NCBI GenBank assembly: GCA_050246945.1 | Contig: JBFWVC010000016.1 | Location: 1-64,000 of the forward strand | Reading direction: 5' to 3' | Length of the DNA stretch: 64,000 nucleotides | From: JAEUMD01 sp050246945 | GTDB taxonomy: Bacteria > Pseudomonadota > Alphaproteobacteria > Rhizobiales > Hyphomicrobiaceae | Shown: in pieces, positions 25,787 through 34,700 of the stretch | How positions within the stretch are numbered: the first letter of the stretch is position 1 | How the letters are laid out: each line of letters opens with the position of its first letter | Notes under the pieces: model-generated | What the model was told of the DNA's origin: nothing | What the model saw: the letters and a program-made list of their open reading frames with translations, nothing else | Database searches by the model: none | Position numbers and translations under genes: made by a program

Positions 25787-26844
25787 GTGAACGCACCGAG
25801 GCTCAAAGCACGCTCACATGGAGTCTGGAGACAGCACGATGGGTCGGCGGGATCGTCGTCTCTCTTAGCGTTTGGGCATTGCTCTACGCGCAACTTGTGC
25901 CCTTTTCCGAGTGGGTCGTGTCGGCACTCCCCGTTGACCGGAAGAGTCACCTAGGCGATGCGGTTCAATTCTTTGTCTATGACACGCCCAAGGTACTGTT
26001 GCTGCTGACGCTTGTCGTGTTTGCCATGGGCGTCGTCAGAAGCTTTTTCTCGCCTGAGAAGACGAGAGCCGTGTTGGCGGGCCGTGCCGAAGGCGTCGGC
26101 AATGTTGCAGCGGCCGGACTCGGTGTCCTGACACCTTTCTGCTCGTGTTCTGCGGTCCCGCTGTTCCTAGGCTTCGTTTCCGCAGGCGTGCCGCTCGGCG
26201 TCACATTCTCTTTCCTCATTGCTGCGCCAATGGTCAACGAGGTAGCGCTCGGTCTTTTGTTTGCGCTCGTCGGCTGGAAGGTGGCGGTGACCTATCTCTT
26301 GTTCGGACTGGCGGTCGCCATTGTCGGCGGATTCGTAATCGGCCGCCTGAAGCTCGAAGGCTGGCTTGAGCCGTGGGTGCGTGAAATTCGTGCAGGGGCA
26401 GTTGAACTCCCGAATGAACAGATCACGATTGTCGATCGCATCAAGGCGGGTTTCGAAGCTGTCAAGGATATCGTCGGTCGCGTCTGGATCTGGATTATCG
26501 CCGGTATTGCGGCAGGTGCACTCATCCACGGCTATGTACCCTCAGACCTCATGACGCGCATCATGGGCGCGGATGCGTGGTGGTCGGTCCCCGCCGCGGT
26601 GCTGCTCGGTATCCCGATGTACACGAACGCGGCAGGTATCATCCCCATCGTCGAAGCCCTTCTGGGCAAGGGAGCGGCTATCGGCACCACGTTGGCGTTC
26701 ATGATGAGCGTGATTGCACTTTCGCTGCCCGAGATGATCATCCTGCGCAAAGTACTGTCGATAAAGCTGATCGCTGTGTTCGTCGCCGTTGTCGGGACGG
26801 GCATTCTCGCGGTCGGTTTCTTGTTCAACGCGCTGTTTCATTGA
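25783..26844 (+). CDS. arsP: ArsP/DUF318-type permease
   Basis: 353 residues with about eight to ten membrane helices in two similar halves. The hallmark is LTPFCSCSAVPLFLGF (Cys-120, Cys-122) at the start of the first repeat and a matching GIPMYTNAAGIIPIVEALLG in the second. ArsP members export trivalent organoarsenicals; others of this family have unknown substrates. Coupling to ArsR supports an arsenical substrate, but the same trio with a thioredoxin also occurs in sulfur/redox contexts. Confidence 0.85.
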   Translation: MSERTEAQSTLTWSLETARWVGGIVVSLSVWALLYAQLVPFSEWVVSALPVDRKSHLGDAVQFFVYDTPKVLLLLTLVVFAMGVVRSFFSPEKTRAVLAGRAEGVGNVAAAGLGVLTPFCSCSAVPLFLGFVSAGVPLGVTFSFLIAAPMVNEVALGLLFALVGWKVAVTYLLFGLAVAIVGGFVIGRLKLEGWLEPWVREIRAGAVELPNEQITIVDRIKAGFEAVKDIVGRVWIWIIAGIAAGALIHGYVPSDLMTRIMGADAWWSVPAAVLLGIPMYTNAAGIIPIVEALLGKGAAIGTTLAFMMSVIALSLPEMIILRKVLSIKLIAVFVAVVGTGILAVGFLFNALFH

Positions 26845-26856
26845 CGGAGTACGACC

Positions 26857-27093
26857 GTGAAAGACATCAAAATTTTGGGTCCCGGCTGCAAGCGCTGCCA
26901 GGCCACGGCGGATATGGTGAAGGCAACAGCCGACGAGCTCGGCATTGAAATCAAACTCGAAAAGGTGACCGATTGCGCCGAGATCGCCAGGTTTGGCATT
27001 GCGTCCACACCGGGCATCGTCATCGATGGCAGAGTCGTGCACGCTGGAGGGTTGCCAAAGGAAGAAGCGATCGGCGCCTGGCTCAAGGACTGA
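26857..27093 (+). CDS. Small thioredoxin-family redox protein
   Basis: 78 residues. Active-site CxxC Cys-11 and Cys-14 (LGPGCKRCQATADM) follows the first strand; cis-proline region IASTPGIVIDGRVVHAGGLP. Very short thioredoxin-like proteins of this kind (MTH895 type) are usually encoded right after DUF318 permeases, as here with a 12-base gap. They may reduce the permease cysteines or the substrate. Confidence 0.88.
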   Translation: MKDIKILGPGCKRCQATADMVKATADELGIEIKLEKVTDCAEIARFGIASTPGIVIDGRVVHAGGLPKEEAIGAWLKD

Positions 27094-27209
27094 CGATCGA
27101 GATCATCAGGCATGGTATAGGTTTCGATTGATCTGCTCGAAGGTAGCATCTAGCGGCTTGGAATATCACGCGACCAGTCATCAGCGAGTTGTCCTCAGGG
27201 AGTTGTCCA

Positions 27210-28397
27210 ATGTCCAACAACGACATCGTCATTTGCTCGCCCGTTCGCACGGCGATCGGAACCTATAGCGGAACGCTGAAGGACACGCCGGCCGTGGAAC
27301 TCGGCGCAACTGCCATCAAGGCGTGCATTGAGCGCGCCCAGCTGGAGGGCAAGGACGTTGGCACGGTTGTTATGGGGAACGTCATCCAGGCTGGCAACAA
27401 AATGAACCCGGCGCGTCAGGCAGCGATTGGTGGCGGACTCCCAGTCGAGGTCCCGGCCATGACTGTCAATCGCGTGTGCGGGTCTGGCGCACAGTCAATC
27501 GCCACCGCGGCTGCCGAGATCCAACTCGGCCTAATTGACACGGCGATAGCAGGCGGAATGGAGAACATGGATGCCGCGCCGTACCTCATGTACGGCGGCC
27601 GCTGGGGTTATCGCATGGGCACGGCGGAGATTTACGATGCCATGCTTCAGGATGGCCTCAACGATGCCTTTTCCGGTGAGCACTCGGGCTGGCACACCGA
27701 GGACCTCGCTTCCAGGTATCAGATTACCCGCGAGGCCCAAGACGCCTGGGCCTTGCGCTCGCAGCAGCGGTTCGCCGCAGCTCAAGCGGCGGGAAAATTC
27801 GATGCCGAGATCGCGGCCGTCATGGTCAAGTCGCGCAAGGGTCCCCAGCCCTTCGTGAAGGATGAGCACAATCGGCCGGACACCACGGCGGAAAGCTTGG
27901 CCAAGCTGAAACCGGCGTTTCGAAAGGGTGGGACGATAACAGCGGGAAATGCACCTGGGTTGAACTCCGGTGCTGCCGCTATGCTGCTCGCATCACAAAA
28001 GTGGTCCGAAAAGAAGGGTCTGAAGCCACTCGGCCGTCTGGTCAGTTGGGGTGTCGGTGCTGTCGAGCCCGGCATGTTTGGTCTCGGCCCGGTTCCTGCG
28101 GTCAGGCAGGCACTCGATCGGGCCGGGTGGTCCATCGCCGATGTGGAACGGTTCGAAATAAATGAGGCGTTCGCGGCGATTGCGCTCGCCGTTATGCGGG
28201 ATCTCGCCATCCCGGAAGACGTGGTTAACGTCGAGGGTAACTCGATTGCCCACGGCCACCCTATTGGTGCGACCGGAGCGCTGCAGACGACACGGCTGCT
28301 GCATTCGATGGCTCGCGATGGCATTGACCGCGGGGTAGTGACCATGTGCATCGGCGGCGGGCAGGGGATAGCGCTGTGCCTCGAAGCAGCGAAATGA
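27210..28397 (+). CDS. Acetyl-CoA acetyltransferase (thiolase II)
   Basis: 395 residues, start ATG 27210 with GGGAG eight bases before. Catalytic Cys-90 (VNRVCGSGAQSIATAA), His near 348 (NSIAHGHPIGATGA) and Cys near 378 (CIGGGQG) are all present, as is GMENMDAAPYLM. It condenses or cleaves acetoacetyl-CoA, serving PHB, ketone-body or fatty-acid metabolism. It lies alone after the arsenic-type operon and has no phaB or beta-oxidation partner nearby. Confidence 0.92.
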   Translation: MSNNDIVICSPVRTAIGTYSGTLKDTPAVELGATAIKACIERAQLEGKDVGTVVMGNVIQAGNKMNPARQAAIGGGLPVEVPAMTVNRVCGSGAQSIATAAAEIQLGLIDTAIAGGMENMDAAPYLMYGGRWGYRMGTAEIYDAMLQDGLNDAFSGEHSGWHTEDLASRYQITREAQDAWALRSQQRFAAAQAAGKFDAEIAAVMVKSRKGPQPFVKDEHNRPDTTAESLAKLKPAFRKGGTITAGNAPGLNSGAAAMLLASQKWSEKKGLKPLGRLVSWGVGAVEPGMFGLGPVPAVRQALDRAGWSIADVERFEINEAFAAIALAVMRDLAIPEDVVNVEGNSIAHGHPIGATGALQTTRLLHSMARDGIDRGVVTMCIGGGQGIALCLEAAK

Positions 28398-28994
28398 CCT
28401 TCGTGCACGATACATCCCGTCCATCCCAGTCCTGAGGCGATCTCGATTTGTGGGAATTTGGCGACGGCTCATCGGACAGACATGCGGACCCGTCGCCCAC
28501 GTCGGCCATTGGCCCAGAGCGAAAACTGGAACGGAAACGGTCTGGGAGGTCTGGCGGACATACCGCCTGCGCGTAGATGCCGGGACAAAATATTGCGGCG
28601 CAAGCATGGTTGCCAGGTTAGTCGGCATCCAATGCCAGTCATCTGTTGCGCGCCGACACAATGGCTGCAGTGGGTCACTCTTGACCGATGACGTCAGCCT
28701 GTGAATAGCCGGTTACCCTCCAATTGCGGACATCCGAGGTAAGCAATGCGGGCAGGTTCACTATGACCTCGCCGAAGTCCGTTGTTGGGATCGAGTGACG
28801 ATCGCGCTCCGTGGAGACCGAATGACTGCAGCTGGCCCCTGGACGGACATCTAGTGAAGTGCCGCTTGTCTGTAAATTGCACGTCGGCTTGGTACCGGGG
28901 AGCGAAAACGAGGCGGTGCTCTGAATGACTTTCCGGGTGGGTGTATAGACCATCTTTGCGCGCTCTTAGGTACTCGTGCGCAATGCAAAAACGT
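28398..28994. other. Gene-free region with a dispersed-repeat arm
   Basis: Nearly 600 bases between convergent genes. The only structure seen is the repeat arm at 28789-28837. Remaining frames are short and mutually overlapping. Confidence 0.4.
28789..28837 (-). repeat. Arm 2 of the ~45-bp inverted repeat
   Basis: Reverse complement of this segment reproduces 14289-14338 (shared core CATTCGGTCTCCACGGAGCG) with a few substitutions. The two arms bracket 14.5 kb that holds the copper, two-component, arsenic-type and thiolase genes. It may be one member of a dispersed intergenic repeat family. Confidence 0.8.
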
Positions 28995-30185
28995 CTAATC
29001 CGTAATTGCCGTCGGGACTGGCACTAACGAACGCATAGCAGTCACCATGCCCCGAAGTTGCGTTCCCAAAGTGACCCCGAGCACCCAGGCATAAGCTGCA
29101 AGCGTCAGCGGCAAAACTAGTTTGGCGAACTTGAATATCAGCGCATCACCTGCAAGCACGATGATGCTGGCAATGCGCCAATCCAGGAAATCAAATGGCC
29201 TCCGGCGGAATCGCCAGCCAAGTCCGATGGCAATAATTGCCAATGTGCCAAGGAAGTAGCGCACCTGTGACGGCCCCAACTCGGCATAGGAACGATTGCC
29301 GTCGATGAGTTCTGCAGCCATTTGCGCGTGAATCTCAGCTCCCATCATCTCAGCGCCAGTCGAGATGGTCAGCGGTGTGCGGTGGTGGTCAAAATAGGGC
29401 ATGTCTCCCGCAACGATCACGACGCGTCCCTTGATCTGCGCTGCCGCATTTGAACTCGGGTTGAGTAACTCTTTCGCCTTGATCCTCAAAATTGCATCAC
29501 TGCCATCAACCGATGGCAGCAGCCACGAAATGATTTCGGGCTCTTGAGGTTGCTCGCGCCCTGCAGCCTTCGCAATCAGCGAGGAGAAACTCTTGTGACT
29601 GGCGCTTTCACTGCCGGAGTTTGCGCGCCTTCGCACCACGCCATCGCGGTCCGGCCCGAGAGTGAGGTCACCTGCTCTCGCATCGAGCTTCTCGAACATC
29701 GCACGCTGGTAAGCCAATTGCTCTGGTCTAAATACGCGGGCATCTTCGTAAAAACCGATAATCAGTCGGTCCTTGTGTGCGCTGAGAACACGGAACAGCT
29801 TGTCGTCATCCTCGGGAACCGTTGCCTTTGTATAATAGAAATCAAGTGCAACAGCGCGCGCACCGATGCGCATCAATGCGTCGACGATATCGGCCTGGAG
29901 ACTGCGGCTTATGGGAAGTATGAATGGAAAGGGCTGGAGCGCTTCCAGGTCGATCGTCACGATTGCAAGATCGGGATGAGAGGTGGCTCTGCGATCCGAC
30001 AAGTAGGCAGTACGCCAATCAGCTGTCCAGTGCTGCATCTTCAGAACCGCTGGCGCAACGGCCGGGACGAAGAAAAGCCCGACCAGGCCGAGTGCGGCAG
30101 CAGCGCCAAGTGTCATTCGAAACCAGTGACGTCGCGCGAATTTCTGCCAACGTATGCCGCGATACCACATCAAGCTTCTCAACAA
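28995..30185 (-). CDS. CHASE2-domain membrane protein
   Basis: 396 residues. N-terminal membrane helix (TLGAAAALGLVGLFFVPAVA), then an extracytoplasmic CHASE2 sensor (DLAIVTIDLEALQPFPFILP; VDALMRIGARAVALDFYYTK; TPLTISTGAEMMGAEIHAQM). Three C-terminal helices follow (YFLGTLAIIAIGLGWRF onward). Unlike typical CHASE2 receptors there is no kinase, cyclase or GGDEF output domain. Downstream partner of the proline-rich secreted protein (gap 61 bases), so the pair may act together at the envelope. Confidence 0.87.
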   Translation of the reverse strand: MLRSLMWYRGIRWQKFARRHWFRMTLGAAAALGLVGLFFVPAVAPAVLKMQHWTADWRTAYLSDRRATSHPDLAIVTIDLEALQPFPFILPISRSLQADIVDALMRIGARAVALDFYYTKATVPEDDDKLFRVLSAHKDRLIIGFYEDARVFRPEQLAYQRAMFEKLDARAGDLTLGPDRDGVVRRRANSGSESASHKSFSSLIAKAAGREQPQEPEIISWLLPSVDGSDAILRIKAKELLNPSSNAAAQIKGRVVIVAGDMPYFDHHRTPLTISTGAEMMGAEIHAQMAAELIDGNRSYAELGPSQVRYFLGTLAIIAIGLGWRFRRRPFDFLDWRIASIIVLAGDALIFKFAKLVLPLTLAAYAWVLGVTLGTQLRGMVTAMRSLVPVPTAITD

Positions 30186-30246
30186 AGTTGGCGGCGATAG
30201 GCCAAAGCGGTCACTGTGTGGTCCGGCTGCATGTTCACGCGGTTGT

Positions 30247-30663
30247 CTATTTTGGGCAGCATGACATGCTTTTCCCAGTCCAAACGCGTTGTGTCTGCGT
30301 TCCTACTACCCGGCCTGCCGCATCCCGCGTGGGAACCTCAACGAATCTGTAGCAGTCGCATTCTGTGGTGTCTCCGCTTTCTGGCGTCGGCGAATGATGC
30401 GGATACGATGGTGGCGCAACAACAACGGGGGGCCTGATATCTGGGGCCGGGATGGGTGCTGGAAGACTTGGAGATGGTAGGCTGAGGGATGGGCGCGAGC
30501 TTGGCGCGGGCAAGGTTGGCAACGGAGAGCGCACCCCCGGCAAGCCACCTGGTACGCCGCCGGGCTCTGCGCCAGGGGACGGTTTGTACGTTTGCGCCGT
30601 GGCCAAAAGTGCCGATAACAAGCACACCGGCAAGGCGATCACGATCCACACTACTTGGCGCAC
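30247..30663 (-). CDS. Secreted proline-rich protein
   Basis: 138 residues. Signal peptide (VWIVIALPVCLLSALLATAQ) then a 65-residue Pro/Ser/Gly linker with repeated LPxPS-like units. The conserved-looking C-terminus has four cysteines and a basic turn (TTECDCYRFVEVPTRDAAGR; WTGKSMSCCPK). I recognise no family; the cysteine-bearing tail probably forms a small disulfide-bonded domain. Likely co-transcribed with the CHASE2 gene. Confidence 0.65.
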   Translation of the reverse strand: MRQVVWIVIALPVCLLSALLATAQTYKPSPGAEPGGVPGGLPGVRSPLPTLPAPSSRPSLSLPSPSLPAPIPAPDIRPPVVVAPPSYPHHSPTPESGDTTECDCYRFVEVPTRDAAGRVVGTQTQRVWTGKSMSCCPK

Positions 30664-30959
30664 TTGGCAAGCCCCAAGAAACGTCGCTGTACTGTTTGCA
30701 AGCGGCAGCTAAAGCTGAGAGAATGCAATTCGTCTTCGCCGCCAGAAACGATAAATATCGCCAGATTAGTCTATCCTAGAGAATTTCGGACGCCAGGAAA
30801 ATTTCCGCCGATCCCGCGCCGTGCGTACTGCGCCACGCGGCTAGGAGGTGAGCCCCAAGCGGTCGTTGTGGTTGATGCGTCGGCATGTCGTTGGCTCCCT
30901 GCGTGGTCAGCGCGACGAAGGTGTCGCCCGAGCTACAGACTGGCCGTGACTCATTAGCC

Positions 30960-31392
30960 TTTTGGAGATCGCGCTCTAGAGATATCGGGTCTGCTTGAAG
31001 TCAATGCGCGGCCGAACGATGTGCAGCTCAAGCTGCACCTCGACCGGCAACCGGCTCCAGTATTTGCCGGTATTGGCCAGATCGAACAAGTGATGCTCGC
31101 CCTTGCCCGCAACGTCATCCTATCCATGAATGTGGGGCGGTCAGACGAACGGGTGCTTTGGGATGTCATACTCAAACGCAATGCAACGGAAAACAAGCTT
31201 GCATAAAAGGACGTCAGCGCTGGGATACGCGAGAACCTCGGCGAAGAGATCTTGAATCTGTTTACCTCCACAAAGGCAGACAGTCTCGGTCTCGGACTTT
31301 CGATCAGCAGAACGATCATAGCGGGCCACGAAGGATGCCTCTGGATTGAGGCCACAGGCGAAAGCCACTTCAGCTTGCCGGCCTGCGACTGA
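30960..31392 (+). pseudogene. FixL-like histidine kinase relic (C-terminal ATPase part)
   Basis: One frame reads LEVNARPNDVQLKLHLDRQP, IGQIEQVMLALARNVILSM (N-box, with the Asn kept), then an in-frame stop at 31204-31206, then SAGIRENLGEEILNLFTSTK and LGLGLSISRTIIAGHEG (G2 box). That order matches the catalytic domain of FixL-type kinases. PAS and His-box regions are gone. Confidence 0.78.
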
Positions 31393-31409
31393 TCGCCGAA
31401 GAGCCCGAC

Positions 31410-31720
31410 GTGCATATCGTCGACGATGACAAGGAATTCCGCGCGTCTATTCGCTGGCTCATCGAGTCAGCCGACAAGTCTGCCAGACCTCATGCGTCTG
31501 CAGCAGAGTTCCTGGGCTCCGTCGAGAGCGATGCCGTCGGTTGTCCGGTTACCGAACTGCGTATGCCCGGAATGAGTAGACTTGAGCTGCAACGCGTGAT
31601 GAATCTTCAGGGTATTAGGTTGCCCATCAATGTGATGACAGCACATGGTGAGCTCGATGCGGTCATGCAGGCAATGAAGGAGGGCGCAATGATCAGCCTG
31701 CAGCTGAGTTCGCTGGCCTA
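31410..31720 (+). pseudogene. FixJ-like response regulator relic (receiver domain)
   Basis: Immediately after the kinase relic, GTG-started sequence reads VHIVDDDKEFRASIRWLIES, then VTELRMPGMSRLELQRVMNL and INVMTAHGELDAVMQAMKEG. This is a FixJ-type receiver in which the phosphorylated Asp position is Glu (TELRMPG). The frame loses similarity after KEGA, and the LuxR-type output domain is missing. Kinase and regulator decayed together. Confidence 0.78.
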
Positions 31721-31796
31721 CGTCTGCGATCATGCCACGCGTAAAGAGGAGAGCTGGACGTCCCTTCCAATTAGGGGAAGAGCGCGGTACCGAAGC

Positions 31797-34700
31797 TCAG
31801 ATCGCTGCCATGATGTCAAAATCACCGCGCAGCACCTCTTCGAGGCGGCCGCTGCGCCACGAGCCGTCGCCCGCGCGCACGAGCGGAGCCGATCCGCGCC
31901 GGTAGCGACGGACAATCGTATTCGCACGCGCCACCTTCGCAAATTCGTCGGCAAGATAGCGGCGCATGGCGGCCTTCGATAAGTCACCCGGCGGAATTGT
32001 CACGAGCAGGACGCGCGCGGTCATGCGCGACGTCGTTTCCTTGGCGTCAACTCCTTCCAGGATGTGCAAACCGGCTTCGCGCGCAAGCGTGCGATATGCG
32101 CCGAATCCCGAGATGAGCAGCGCCGAGCCTTCGACGCCGCTCAGACCCGTCAGCTCCGAGAGCGCCATGTTGCGAGCTCGGGCCCAGCCACGATACATGG
32201 CGTGCACCTCACGGCACCATTGGTGTTCGGCCTCGCCCTCTACACCGGGGGAATCGAAAACTGGTTCGATGGCTACGGCGACTTCGGCGGCCAGCTCTTC
32301 ATCGAGGTCCTGAAGGCCCTGGGTGACGAGGTGAACCTGCATGGCAAGGCGGGCAATTAGGTCGCGCACCACCTTGCCACCGCTCGAACGGCCGCGTGAC
32401 AGGCGGTGCTCCAGGGATTGTGCTGTTTCTGCAGCGACCTCGATCCGGTCCATCAATTCGAGACGGGCCAAAGTCCTGAAACGGCCGGAATCCGACCAGA
32501 AGCCTTCAGCGCTGATTCTGCCCGAAAGATCTGCCTTCGCGGTGCGCCATTCACTCCCATGGAAGCGGTTGGTGATCGGCTGCAAGTAGGCGGCAAGTGC
32601 TGCCGCTTCTTCGGGCGTCCCTTGGGGCGACCGCATCATAGCGAAGAGGTCGGTTGGGGCGCCAGGCGATGCGACGCTGGCCATGGTCGCGCTGGCGACT
32701 TCCTCGCCATCGCTGTCGGGATCGACGAATTGCGCAGTGAGCCCGTTACCATCGCGGCGGACGAAGACGAACTGGTCTCCTTCGGGAAAGCGGCGCTCTA
32801 CAATGACGGCGGCGAGCGGGGCAATTAAATATTGGTCAATGGCGCGCTTAAGCGGCCTTGCTCCCATCTCGGACGAAAAGCCCTTCTCAAGCAGGAATTC
32901 GAGCGCCGAAGCATCCCATTCGACGGCCCAGTCGCGGTCCTTCAGCCCGCGGCGCTCGAAGACGCGATCGAGCTCTTTTTTCAAGATGCTGCGCATCAAT
33001 TCGCGCGTCAGCGGCTTGAAGACGATCACCTTGTCGAGCCGGTTCTGGAACTCGGGCCTAAAGGTCTGGCCGATTGCGCGCAGGATCTGATCGGAGGTGA
33101 AAACCTCCAACGACGGCTTGAAACCGAGACTACTTCCCGAGCCCCTATGTGTGGTTGCACCGAGGTTGGTGGTCAGGATGATGAGGCTATGCCGGAAGTC
33201 GGCGGTCTGGCCGAAGGCGTCGGTCAGGCGGCCCTCGTCGAAGACCTGCAGGAATAGATCCCAGATCTGGCCATTGGATTTTTCGAATTCGTCAAGGAGT
33301 ACTATCGAGAACGGCTGCTTCCGGATGCGCGCTACAAGAGTGTCGGCGTCGAGTGCAAGACCCCCGCCGCCGAGAATCTTTGATATCGATTCGGGCGACT
33401 GATACTCGCTCATGTCGAGGCGGATCATGCGGTCGGGCGTGCCGAAGAGATACTCGGCAGCAGTCTTGGCTAGCTCGGTCTTGCCGGTGCCGGTGGGACC
33501 CGCGAAGAGAAAGACACCGATTGGCTTTCCCGGATCATTGAGGCCCGACTTCAGCATTGCGATGCGCTCGACTATGCTGGCTATGGCCTCGGGCTGGCCG
33601 ACGACGCGCGAACCGAAGAAGTCGGCGATCCGTGGCAGGTCAAGGCGCTCGGCGCCGTCGAGTAGGGAGAGAGGCAGTCCGGTCATCTGCGCCAAAGTCT
33701 CGAGGATATCGTGGCCGGCAAAGCGATTGTCTCCATCCTTGGTGAGCCGCGACGCGGTGAGCTTCATCACCGCGAGTGCCGCACCAGGAAGGCTCGAAGC
33801 AGTAAGATAGTGCTGGGCGGCCTCGACGGCGGTCGTGGCAAAACTCTTTTCCGCGGATGCACCGGCGTCCTTCGCAAGCGCTGCGGAGAGCCTGTCGGCC
33901 AACGTCTCCGCTTCTTGGACCGACATTGGATCAAGACGGACCACTTCCAGCACGCTGCGCAAAGCCGGCCGCAATTGCAACAACCGTGCAATTCCGGTCG
34001 GTGTCGCTTCAGTCCAGACAACGATGCGGCCGGAAGAGAGCGCTGGTAGAATTTGATCGAGAATGCTGGCGCTCTGTCCCTGATGCGTGCCACTCATGGC
34101 ACATGCCAGCAGATCGGGAATGTACCATATGATCCGCTTCGAGATGTGGAGTTCGTCTATCGCTTGATGGATGCGGCCCTCAAGCTGCCCGATGTAAAAT
34201 TGGCCCGCCTGCAGATCTGCGGCGCTCGCCTCGAAGACCCGCCAGCCGCCTTCTGCGGCACGCGCCGAGAGAAGCCGTAGGAAAGCCGTCTTGCCGCTTG
34301 CCGTCTCTCCAGATACCAGCAAGGCACGAACCGGCTCGCGCAGGACGAGATTAGCGGCGCCGCTGAGTGCATCCTTCCAGCTGTCGGGCTCGATCAACAG
34401 ACCTAGCTCTTTATGCGGATTCCAGAAGCGCCCGAATGTCGCGAGGAACGCTGAGCTTGTATCGTCCGTCTGTTCGGCTACCGTTAGGATATTGGCGGCC
34501 AGTCGTTCTGCGAGAGGGTAACGAATGAGATCGAGGAATGCCCGGATTTTCTGCCGTTGTGCAAGTGGAAGACGTTCGACGTCTGGCCCGAACTCGGCGA
34601 CCTCGCTTTCTCCAAGGGCCTCGAAGTGATCGGCAAAGGCCTTCTGCACGGAGACGCTGTCGAGCCACCAATCCCGGATGCCAACGAGCGGAGCGCCCAC

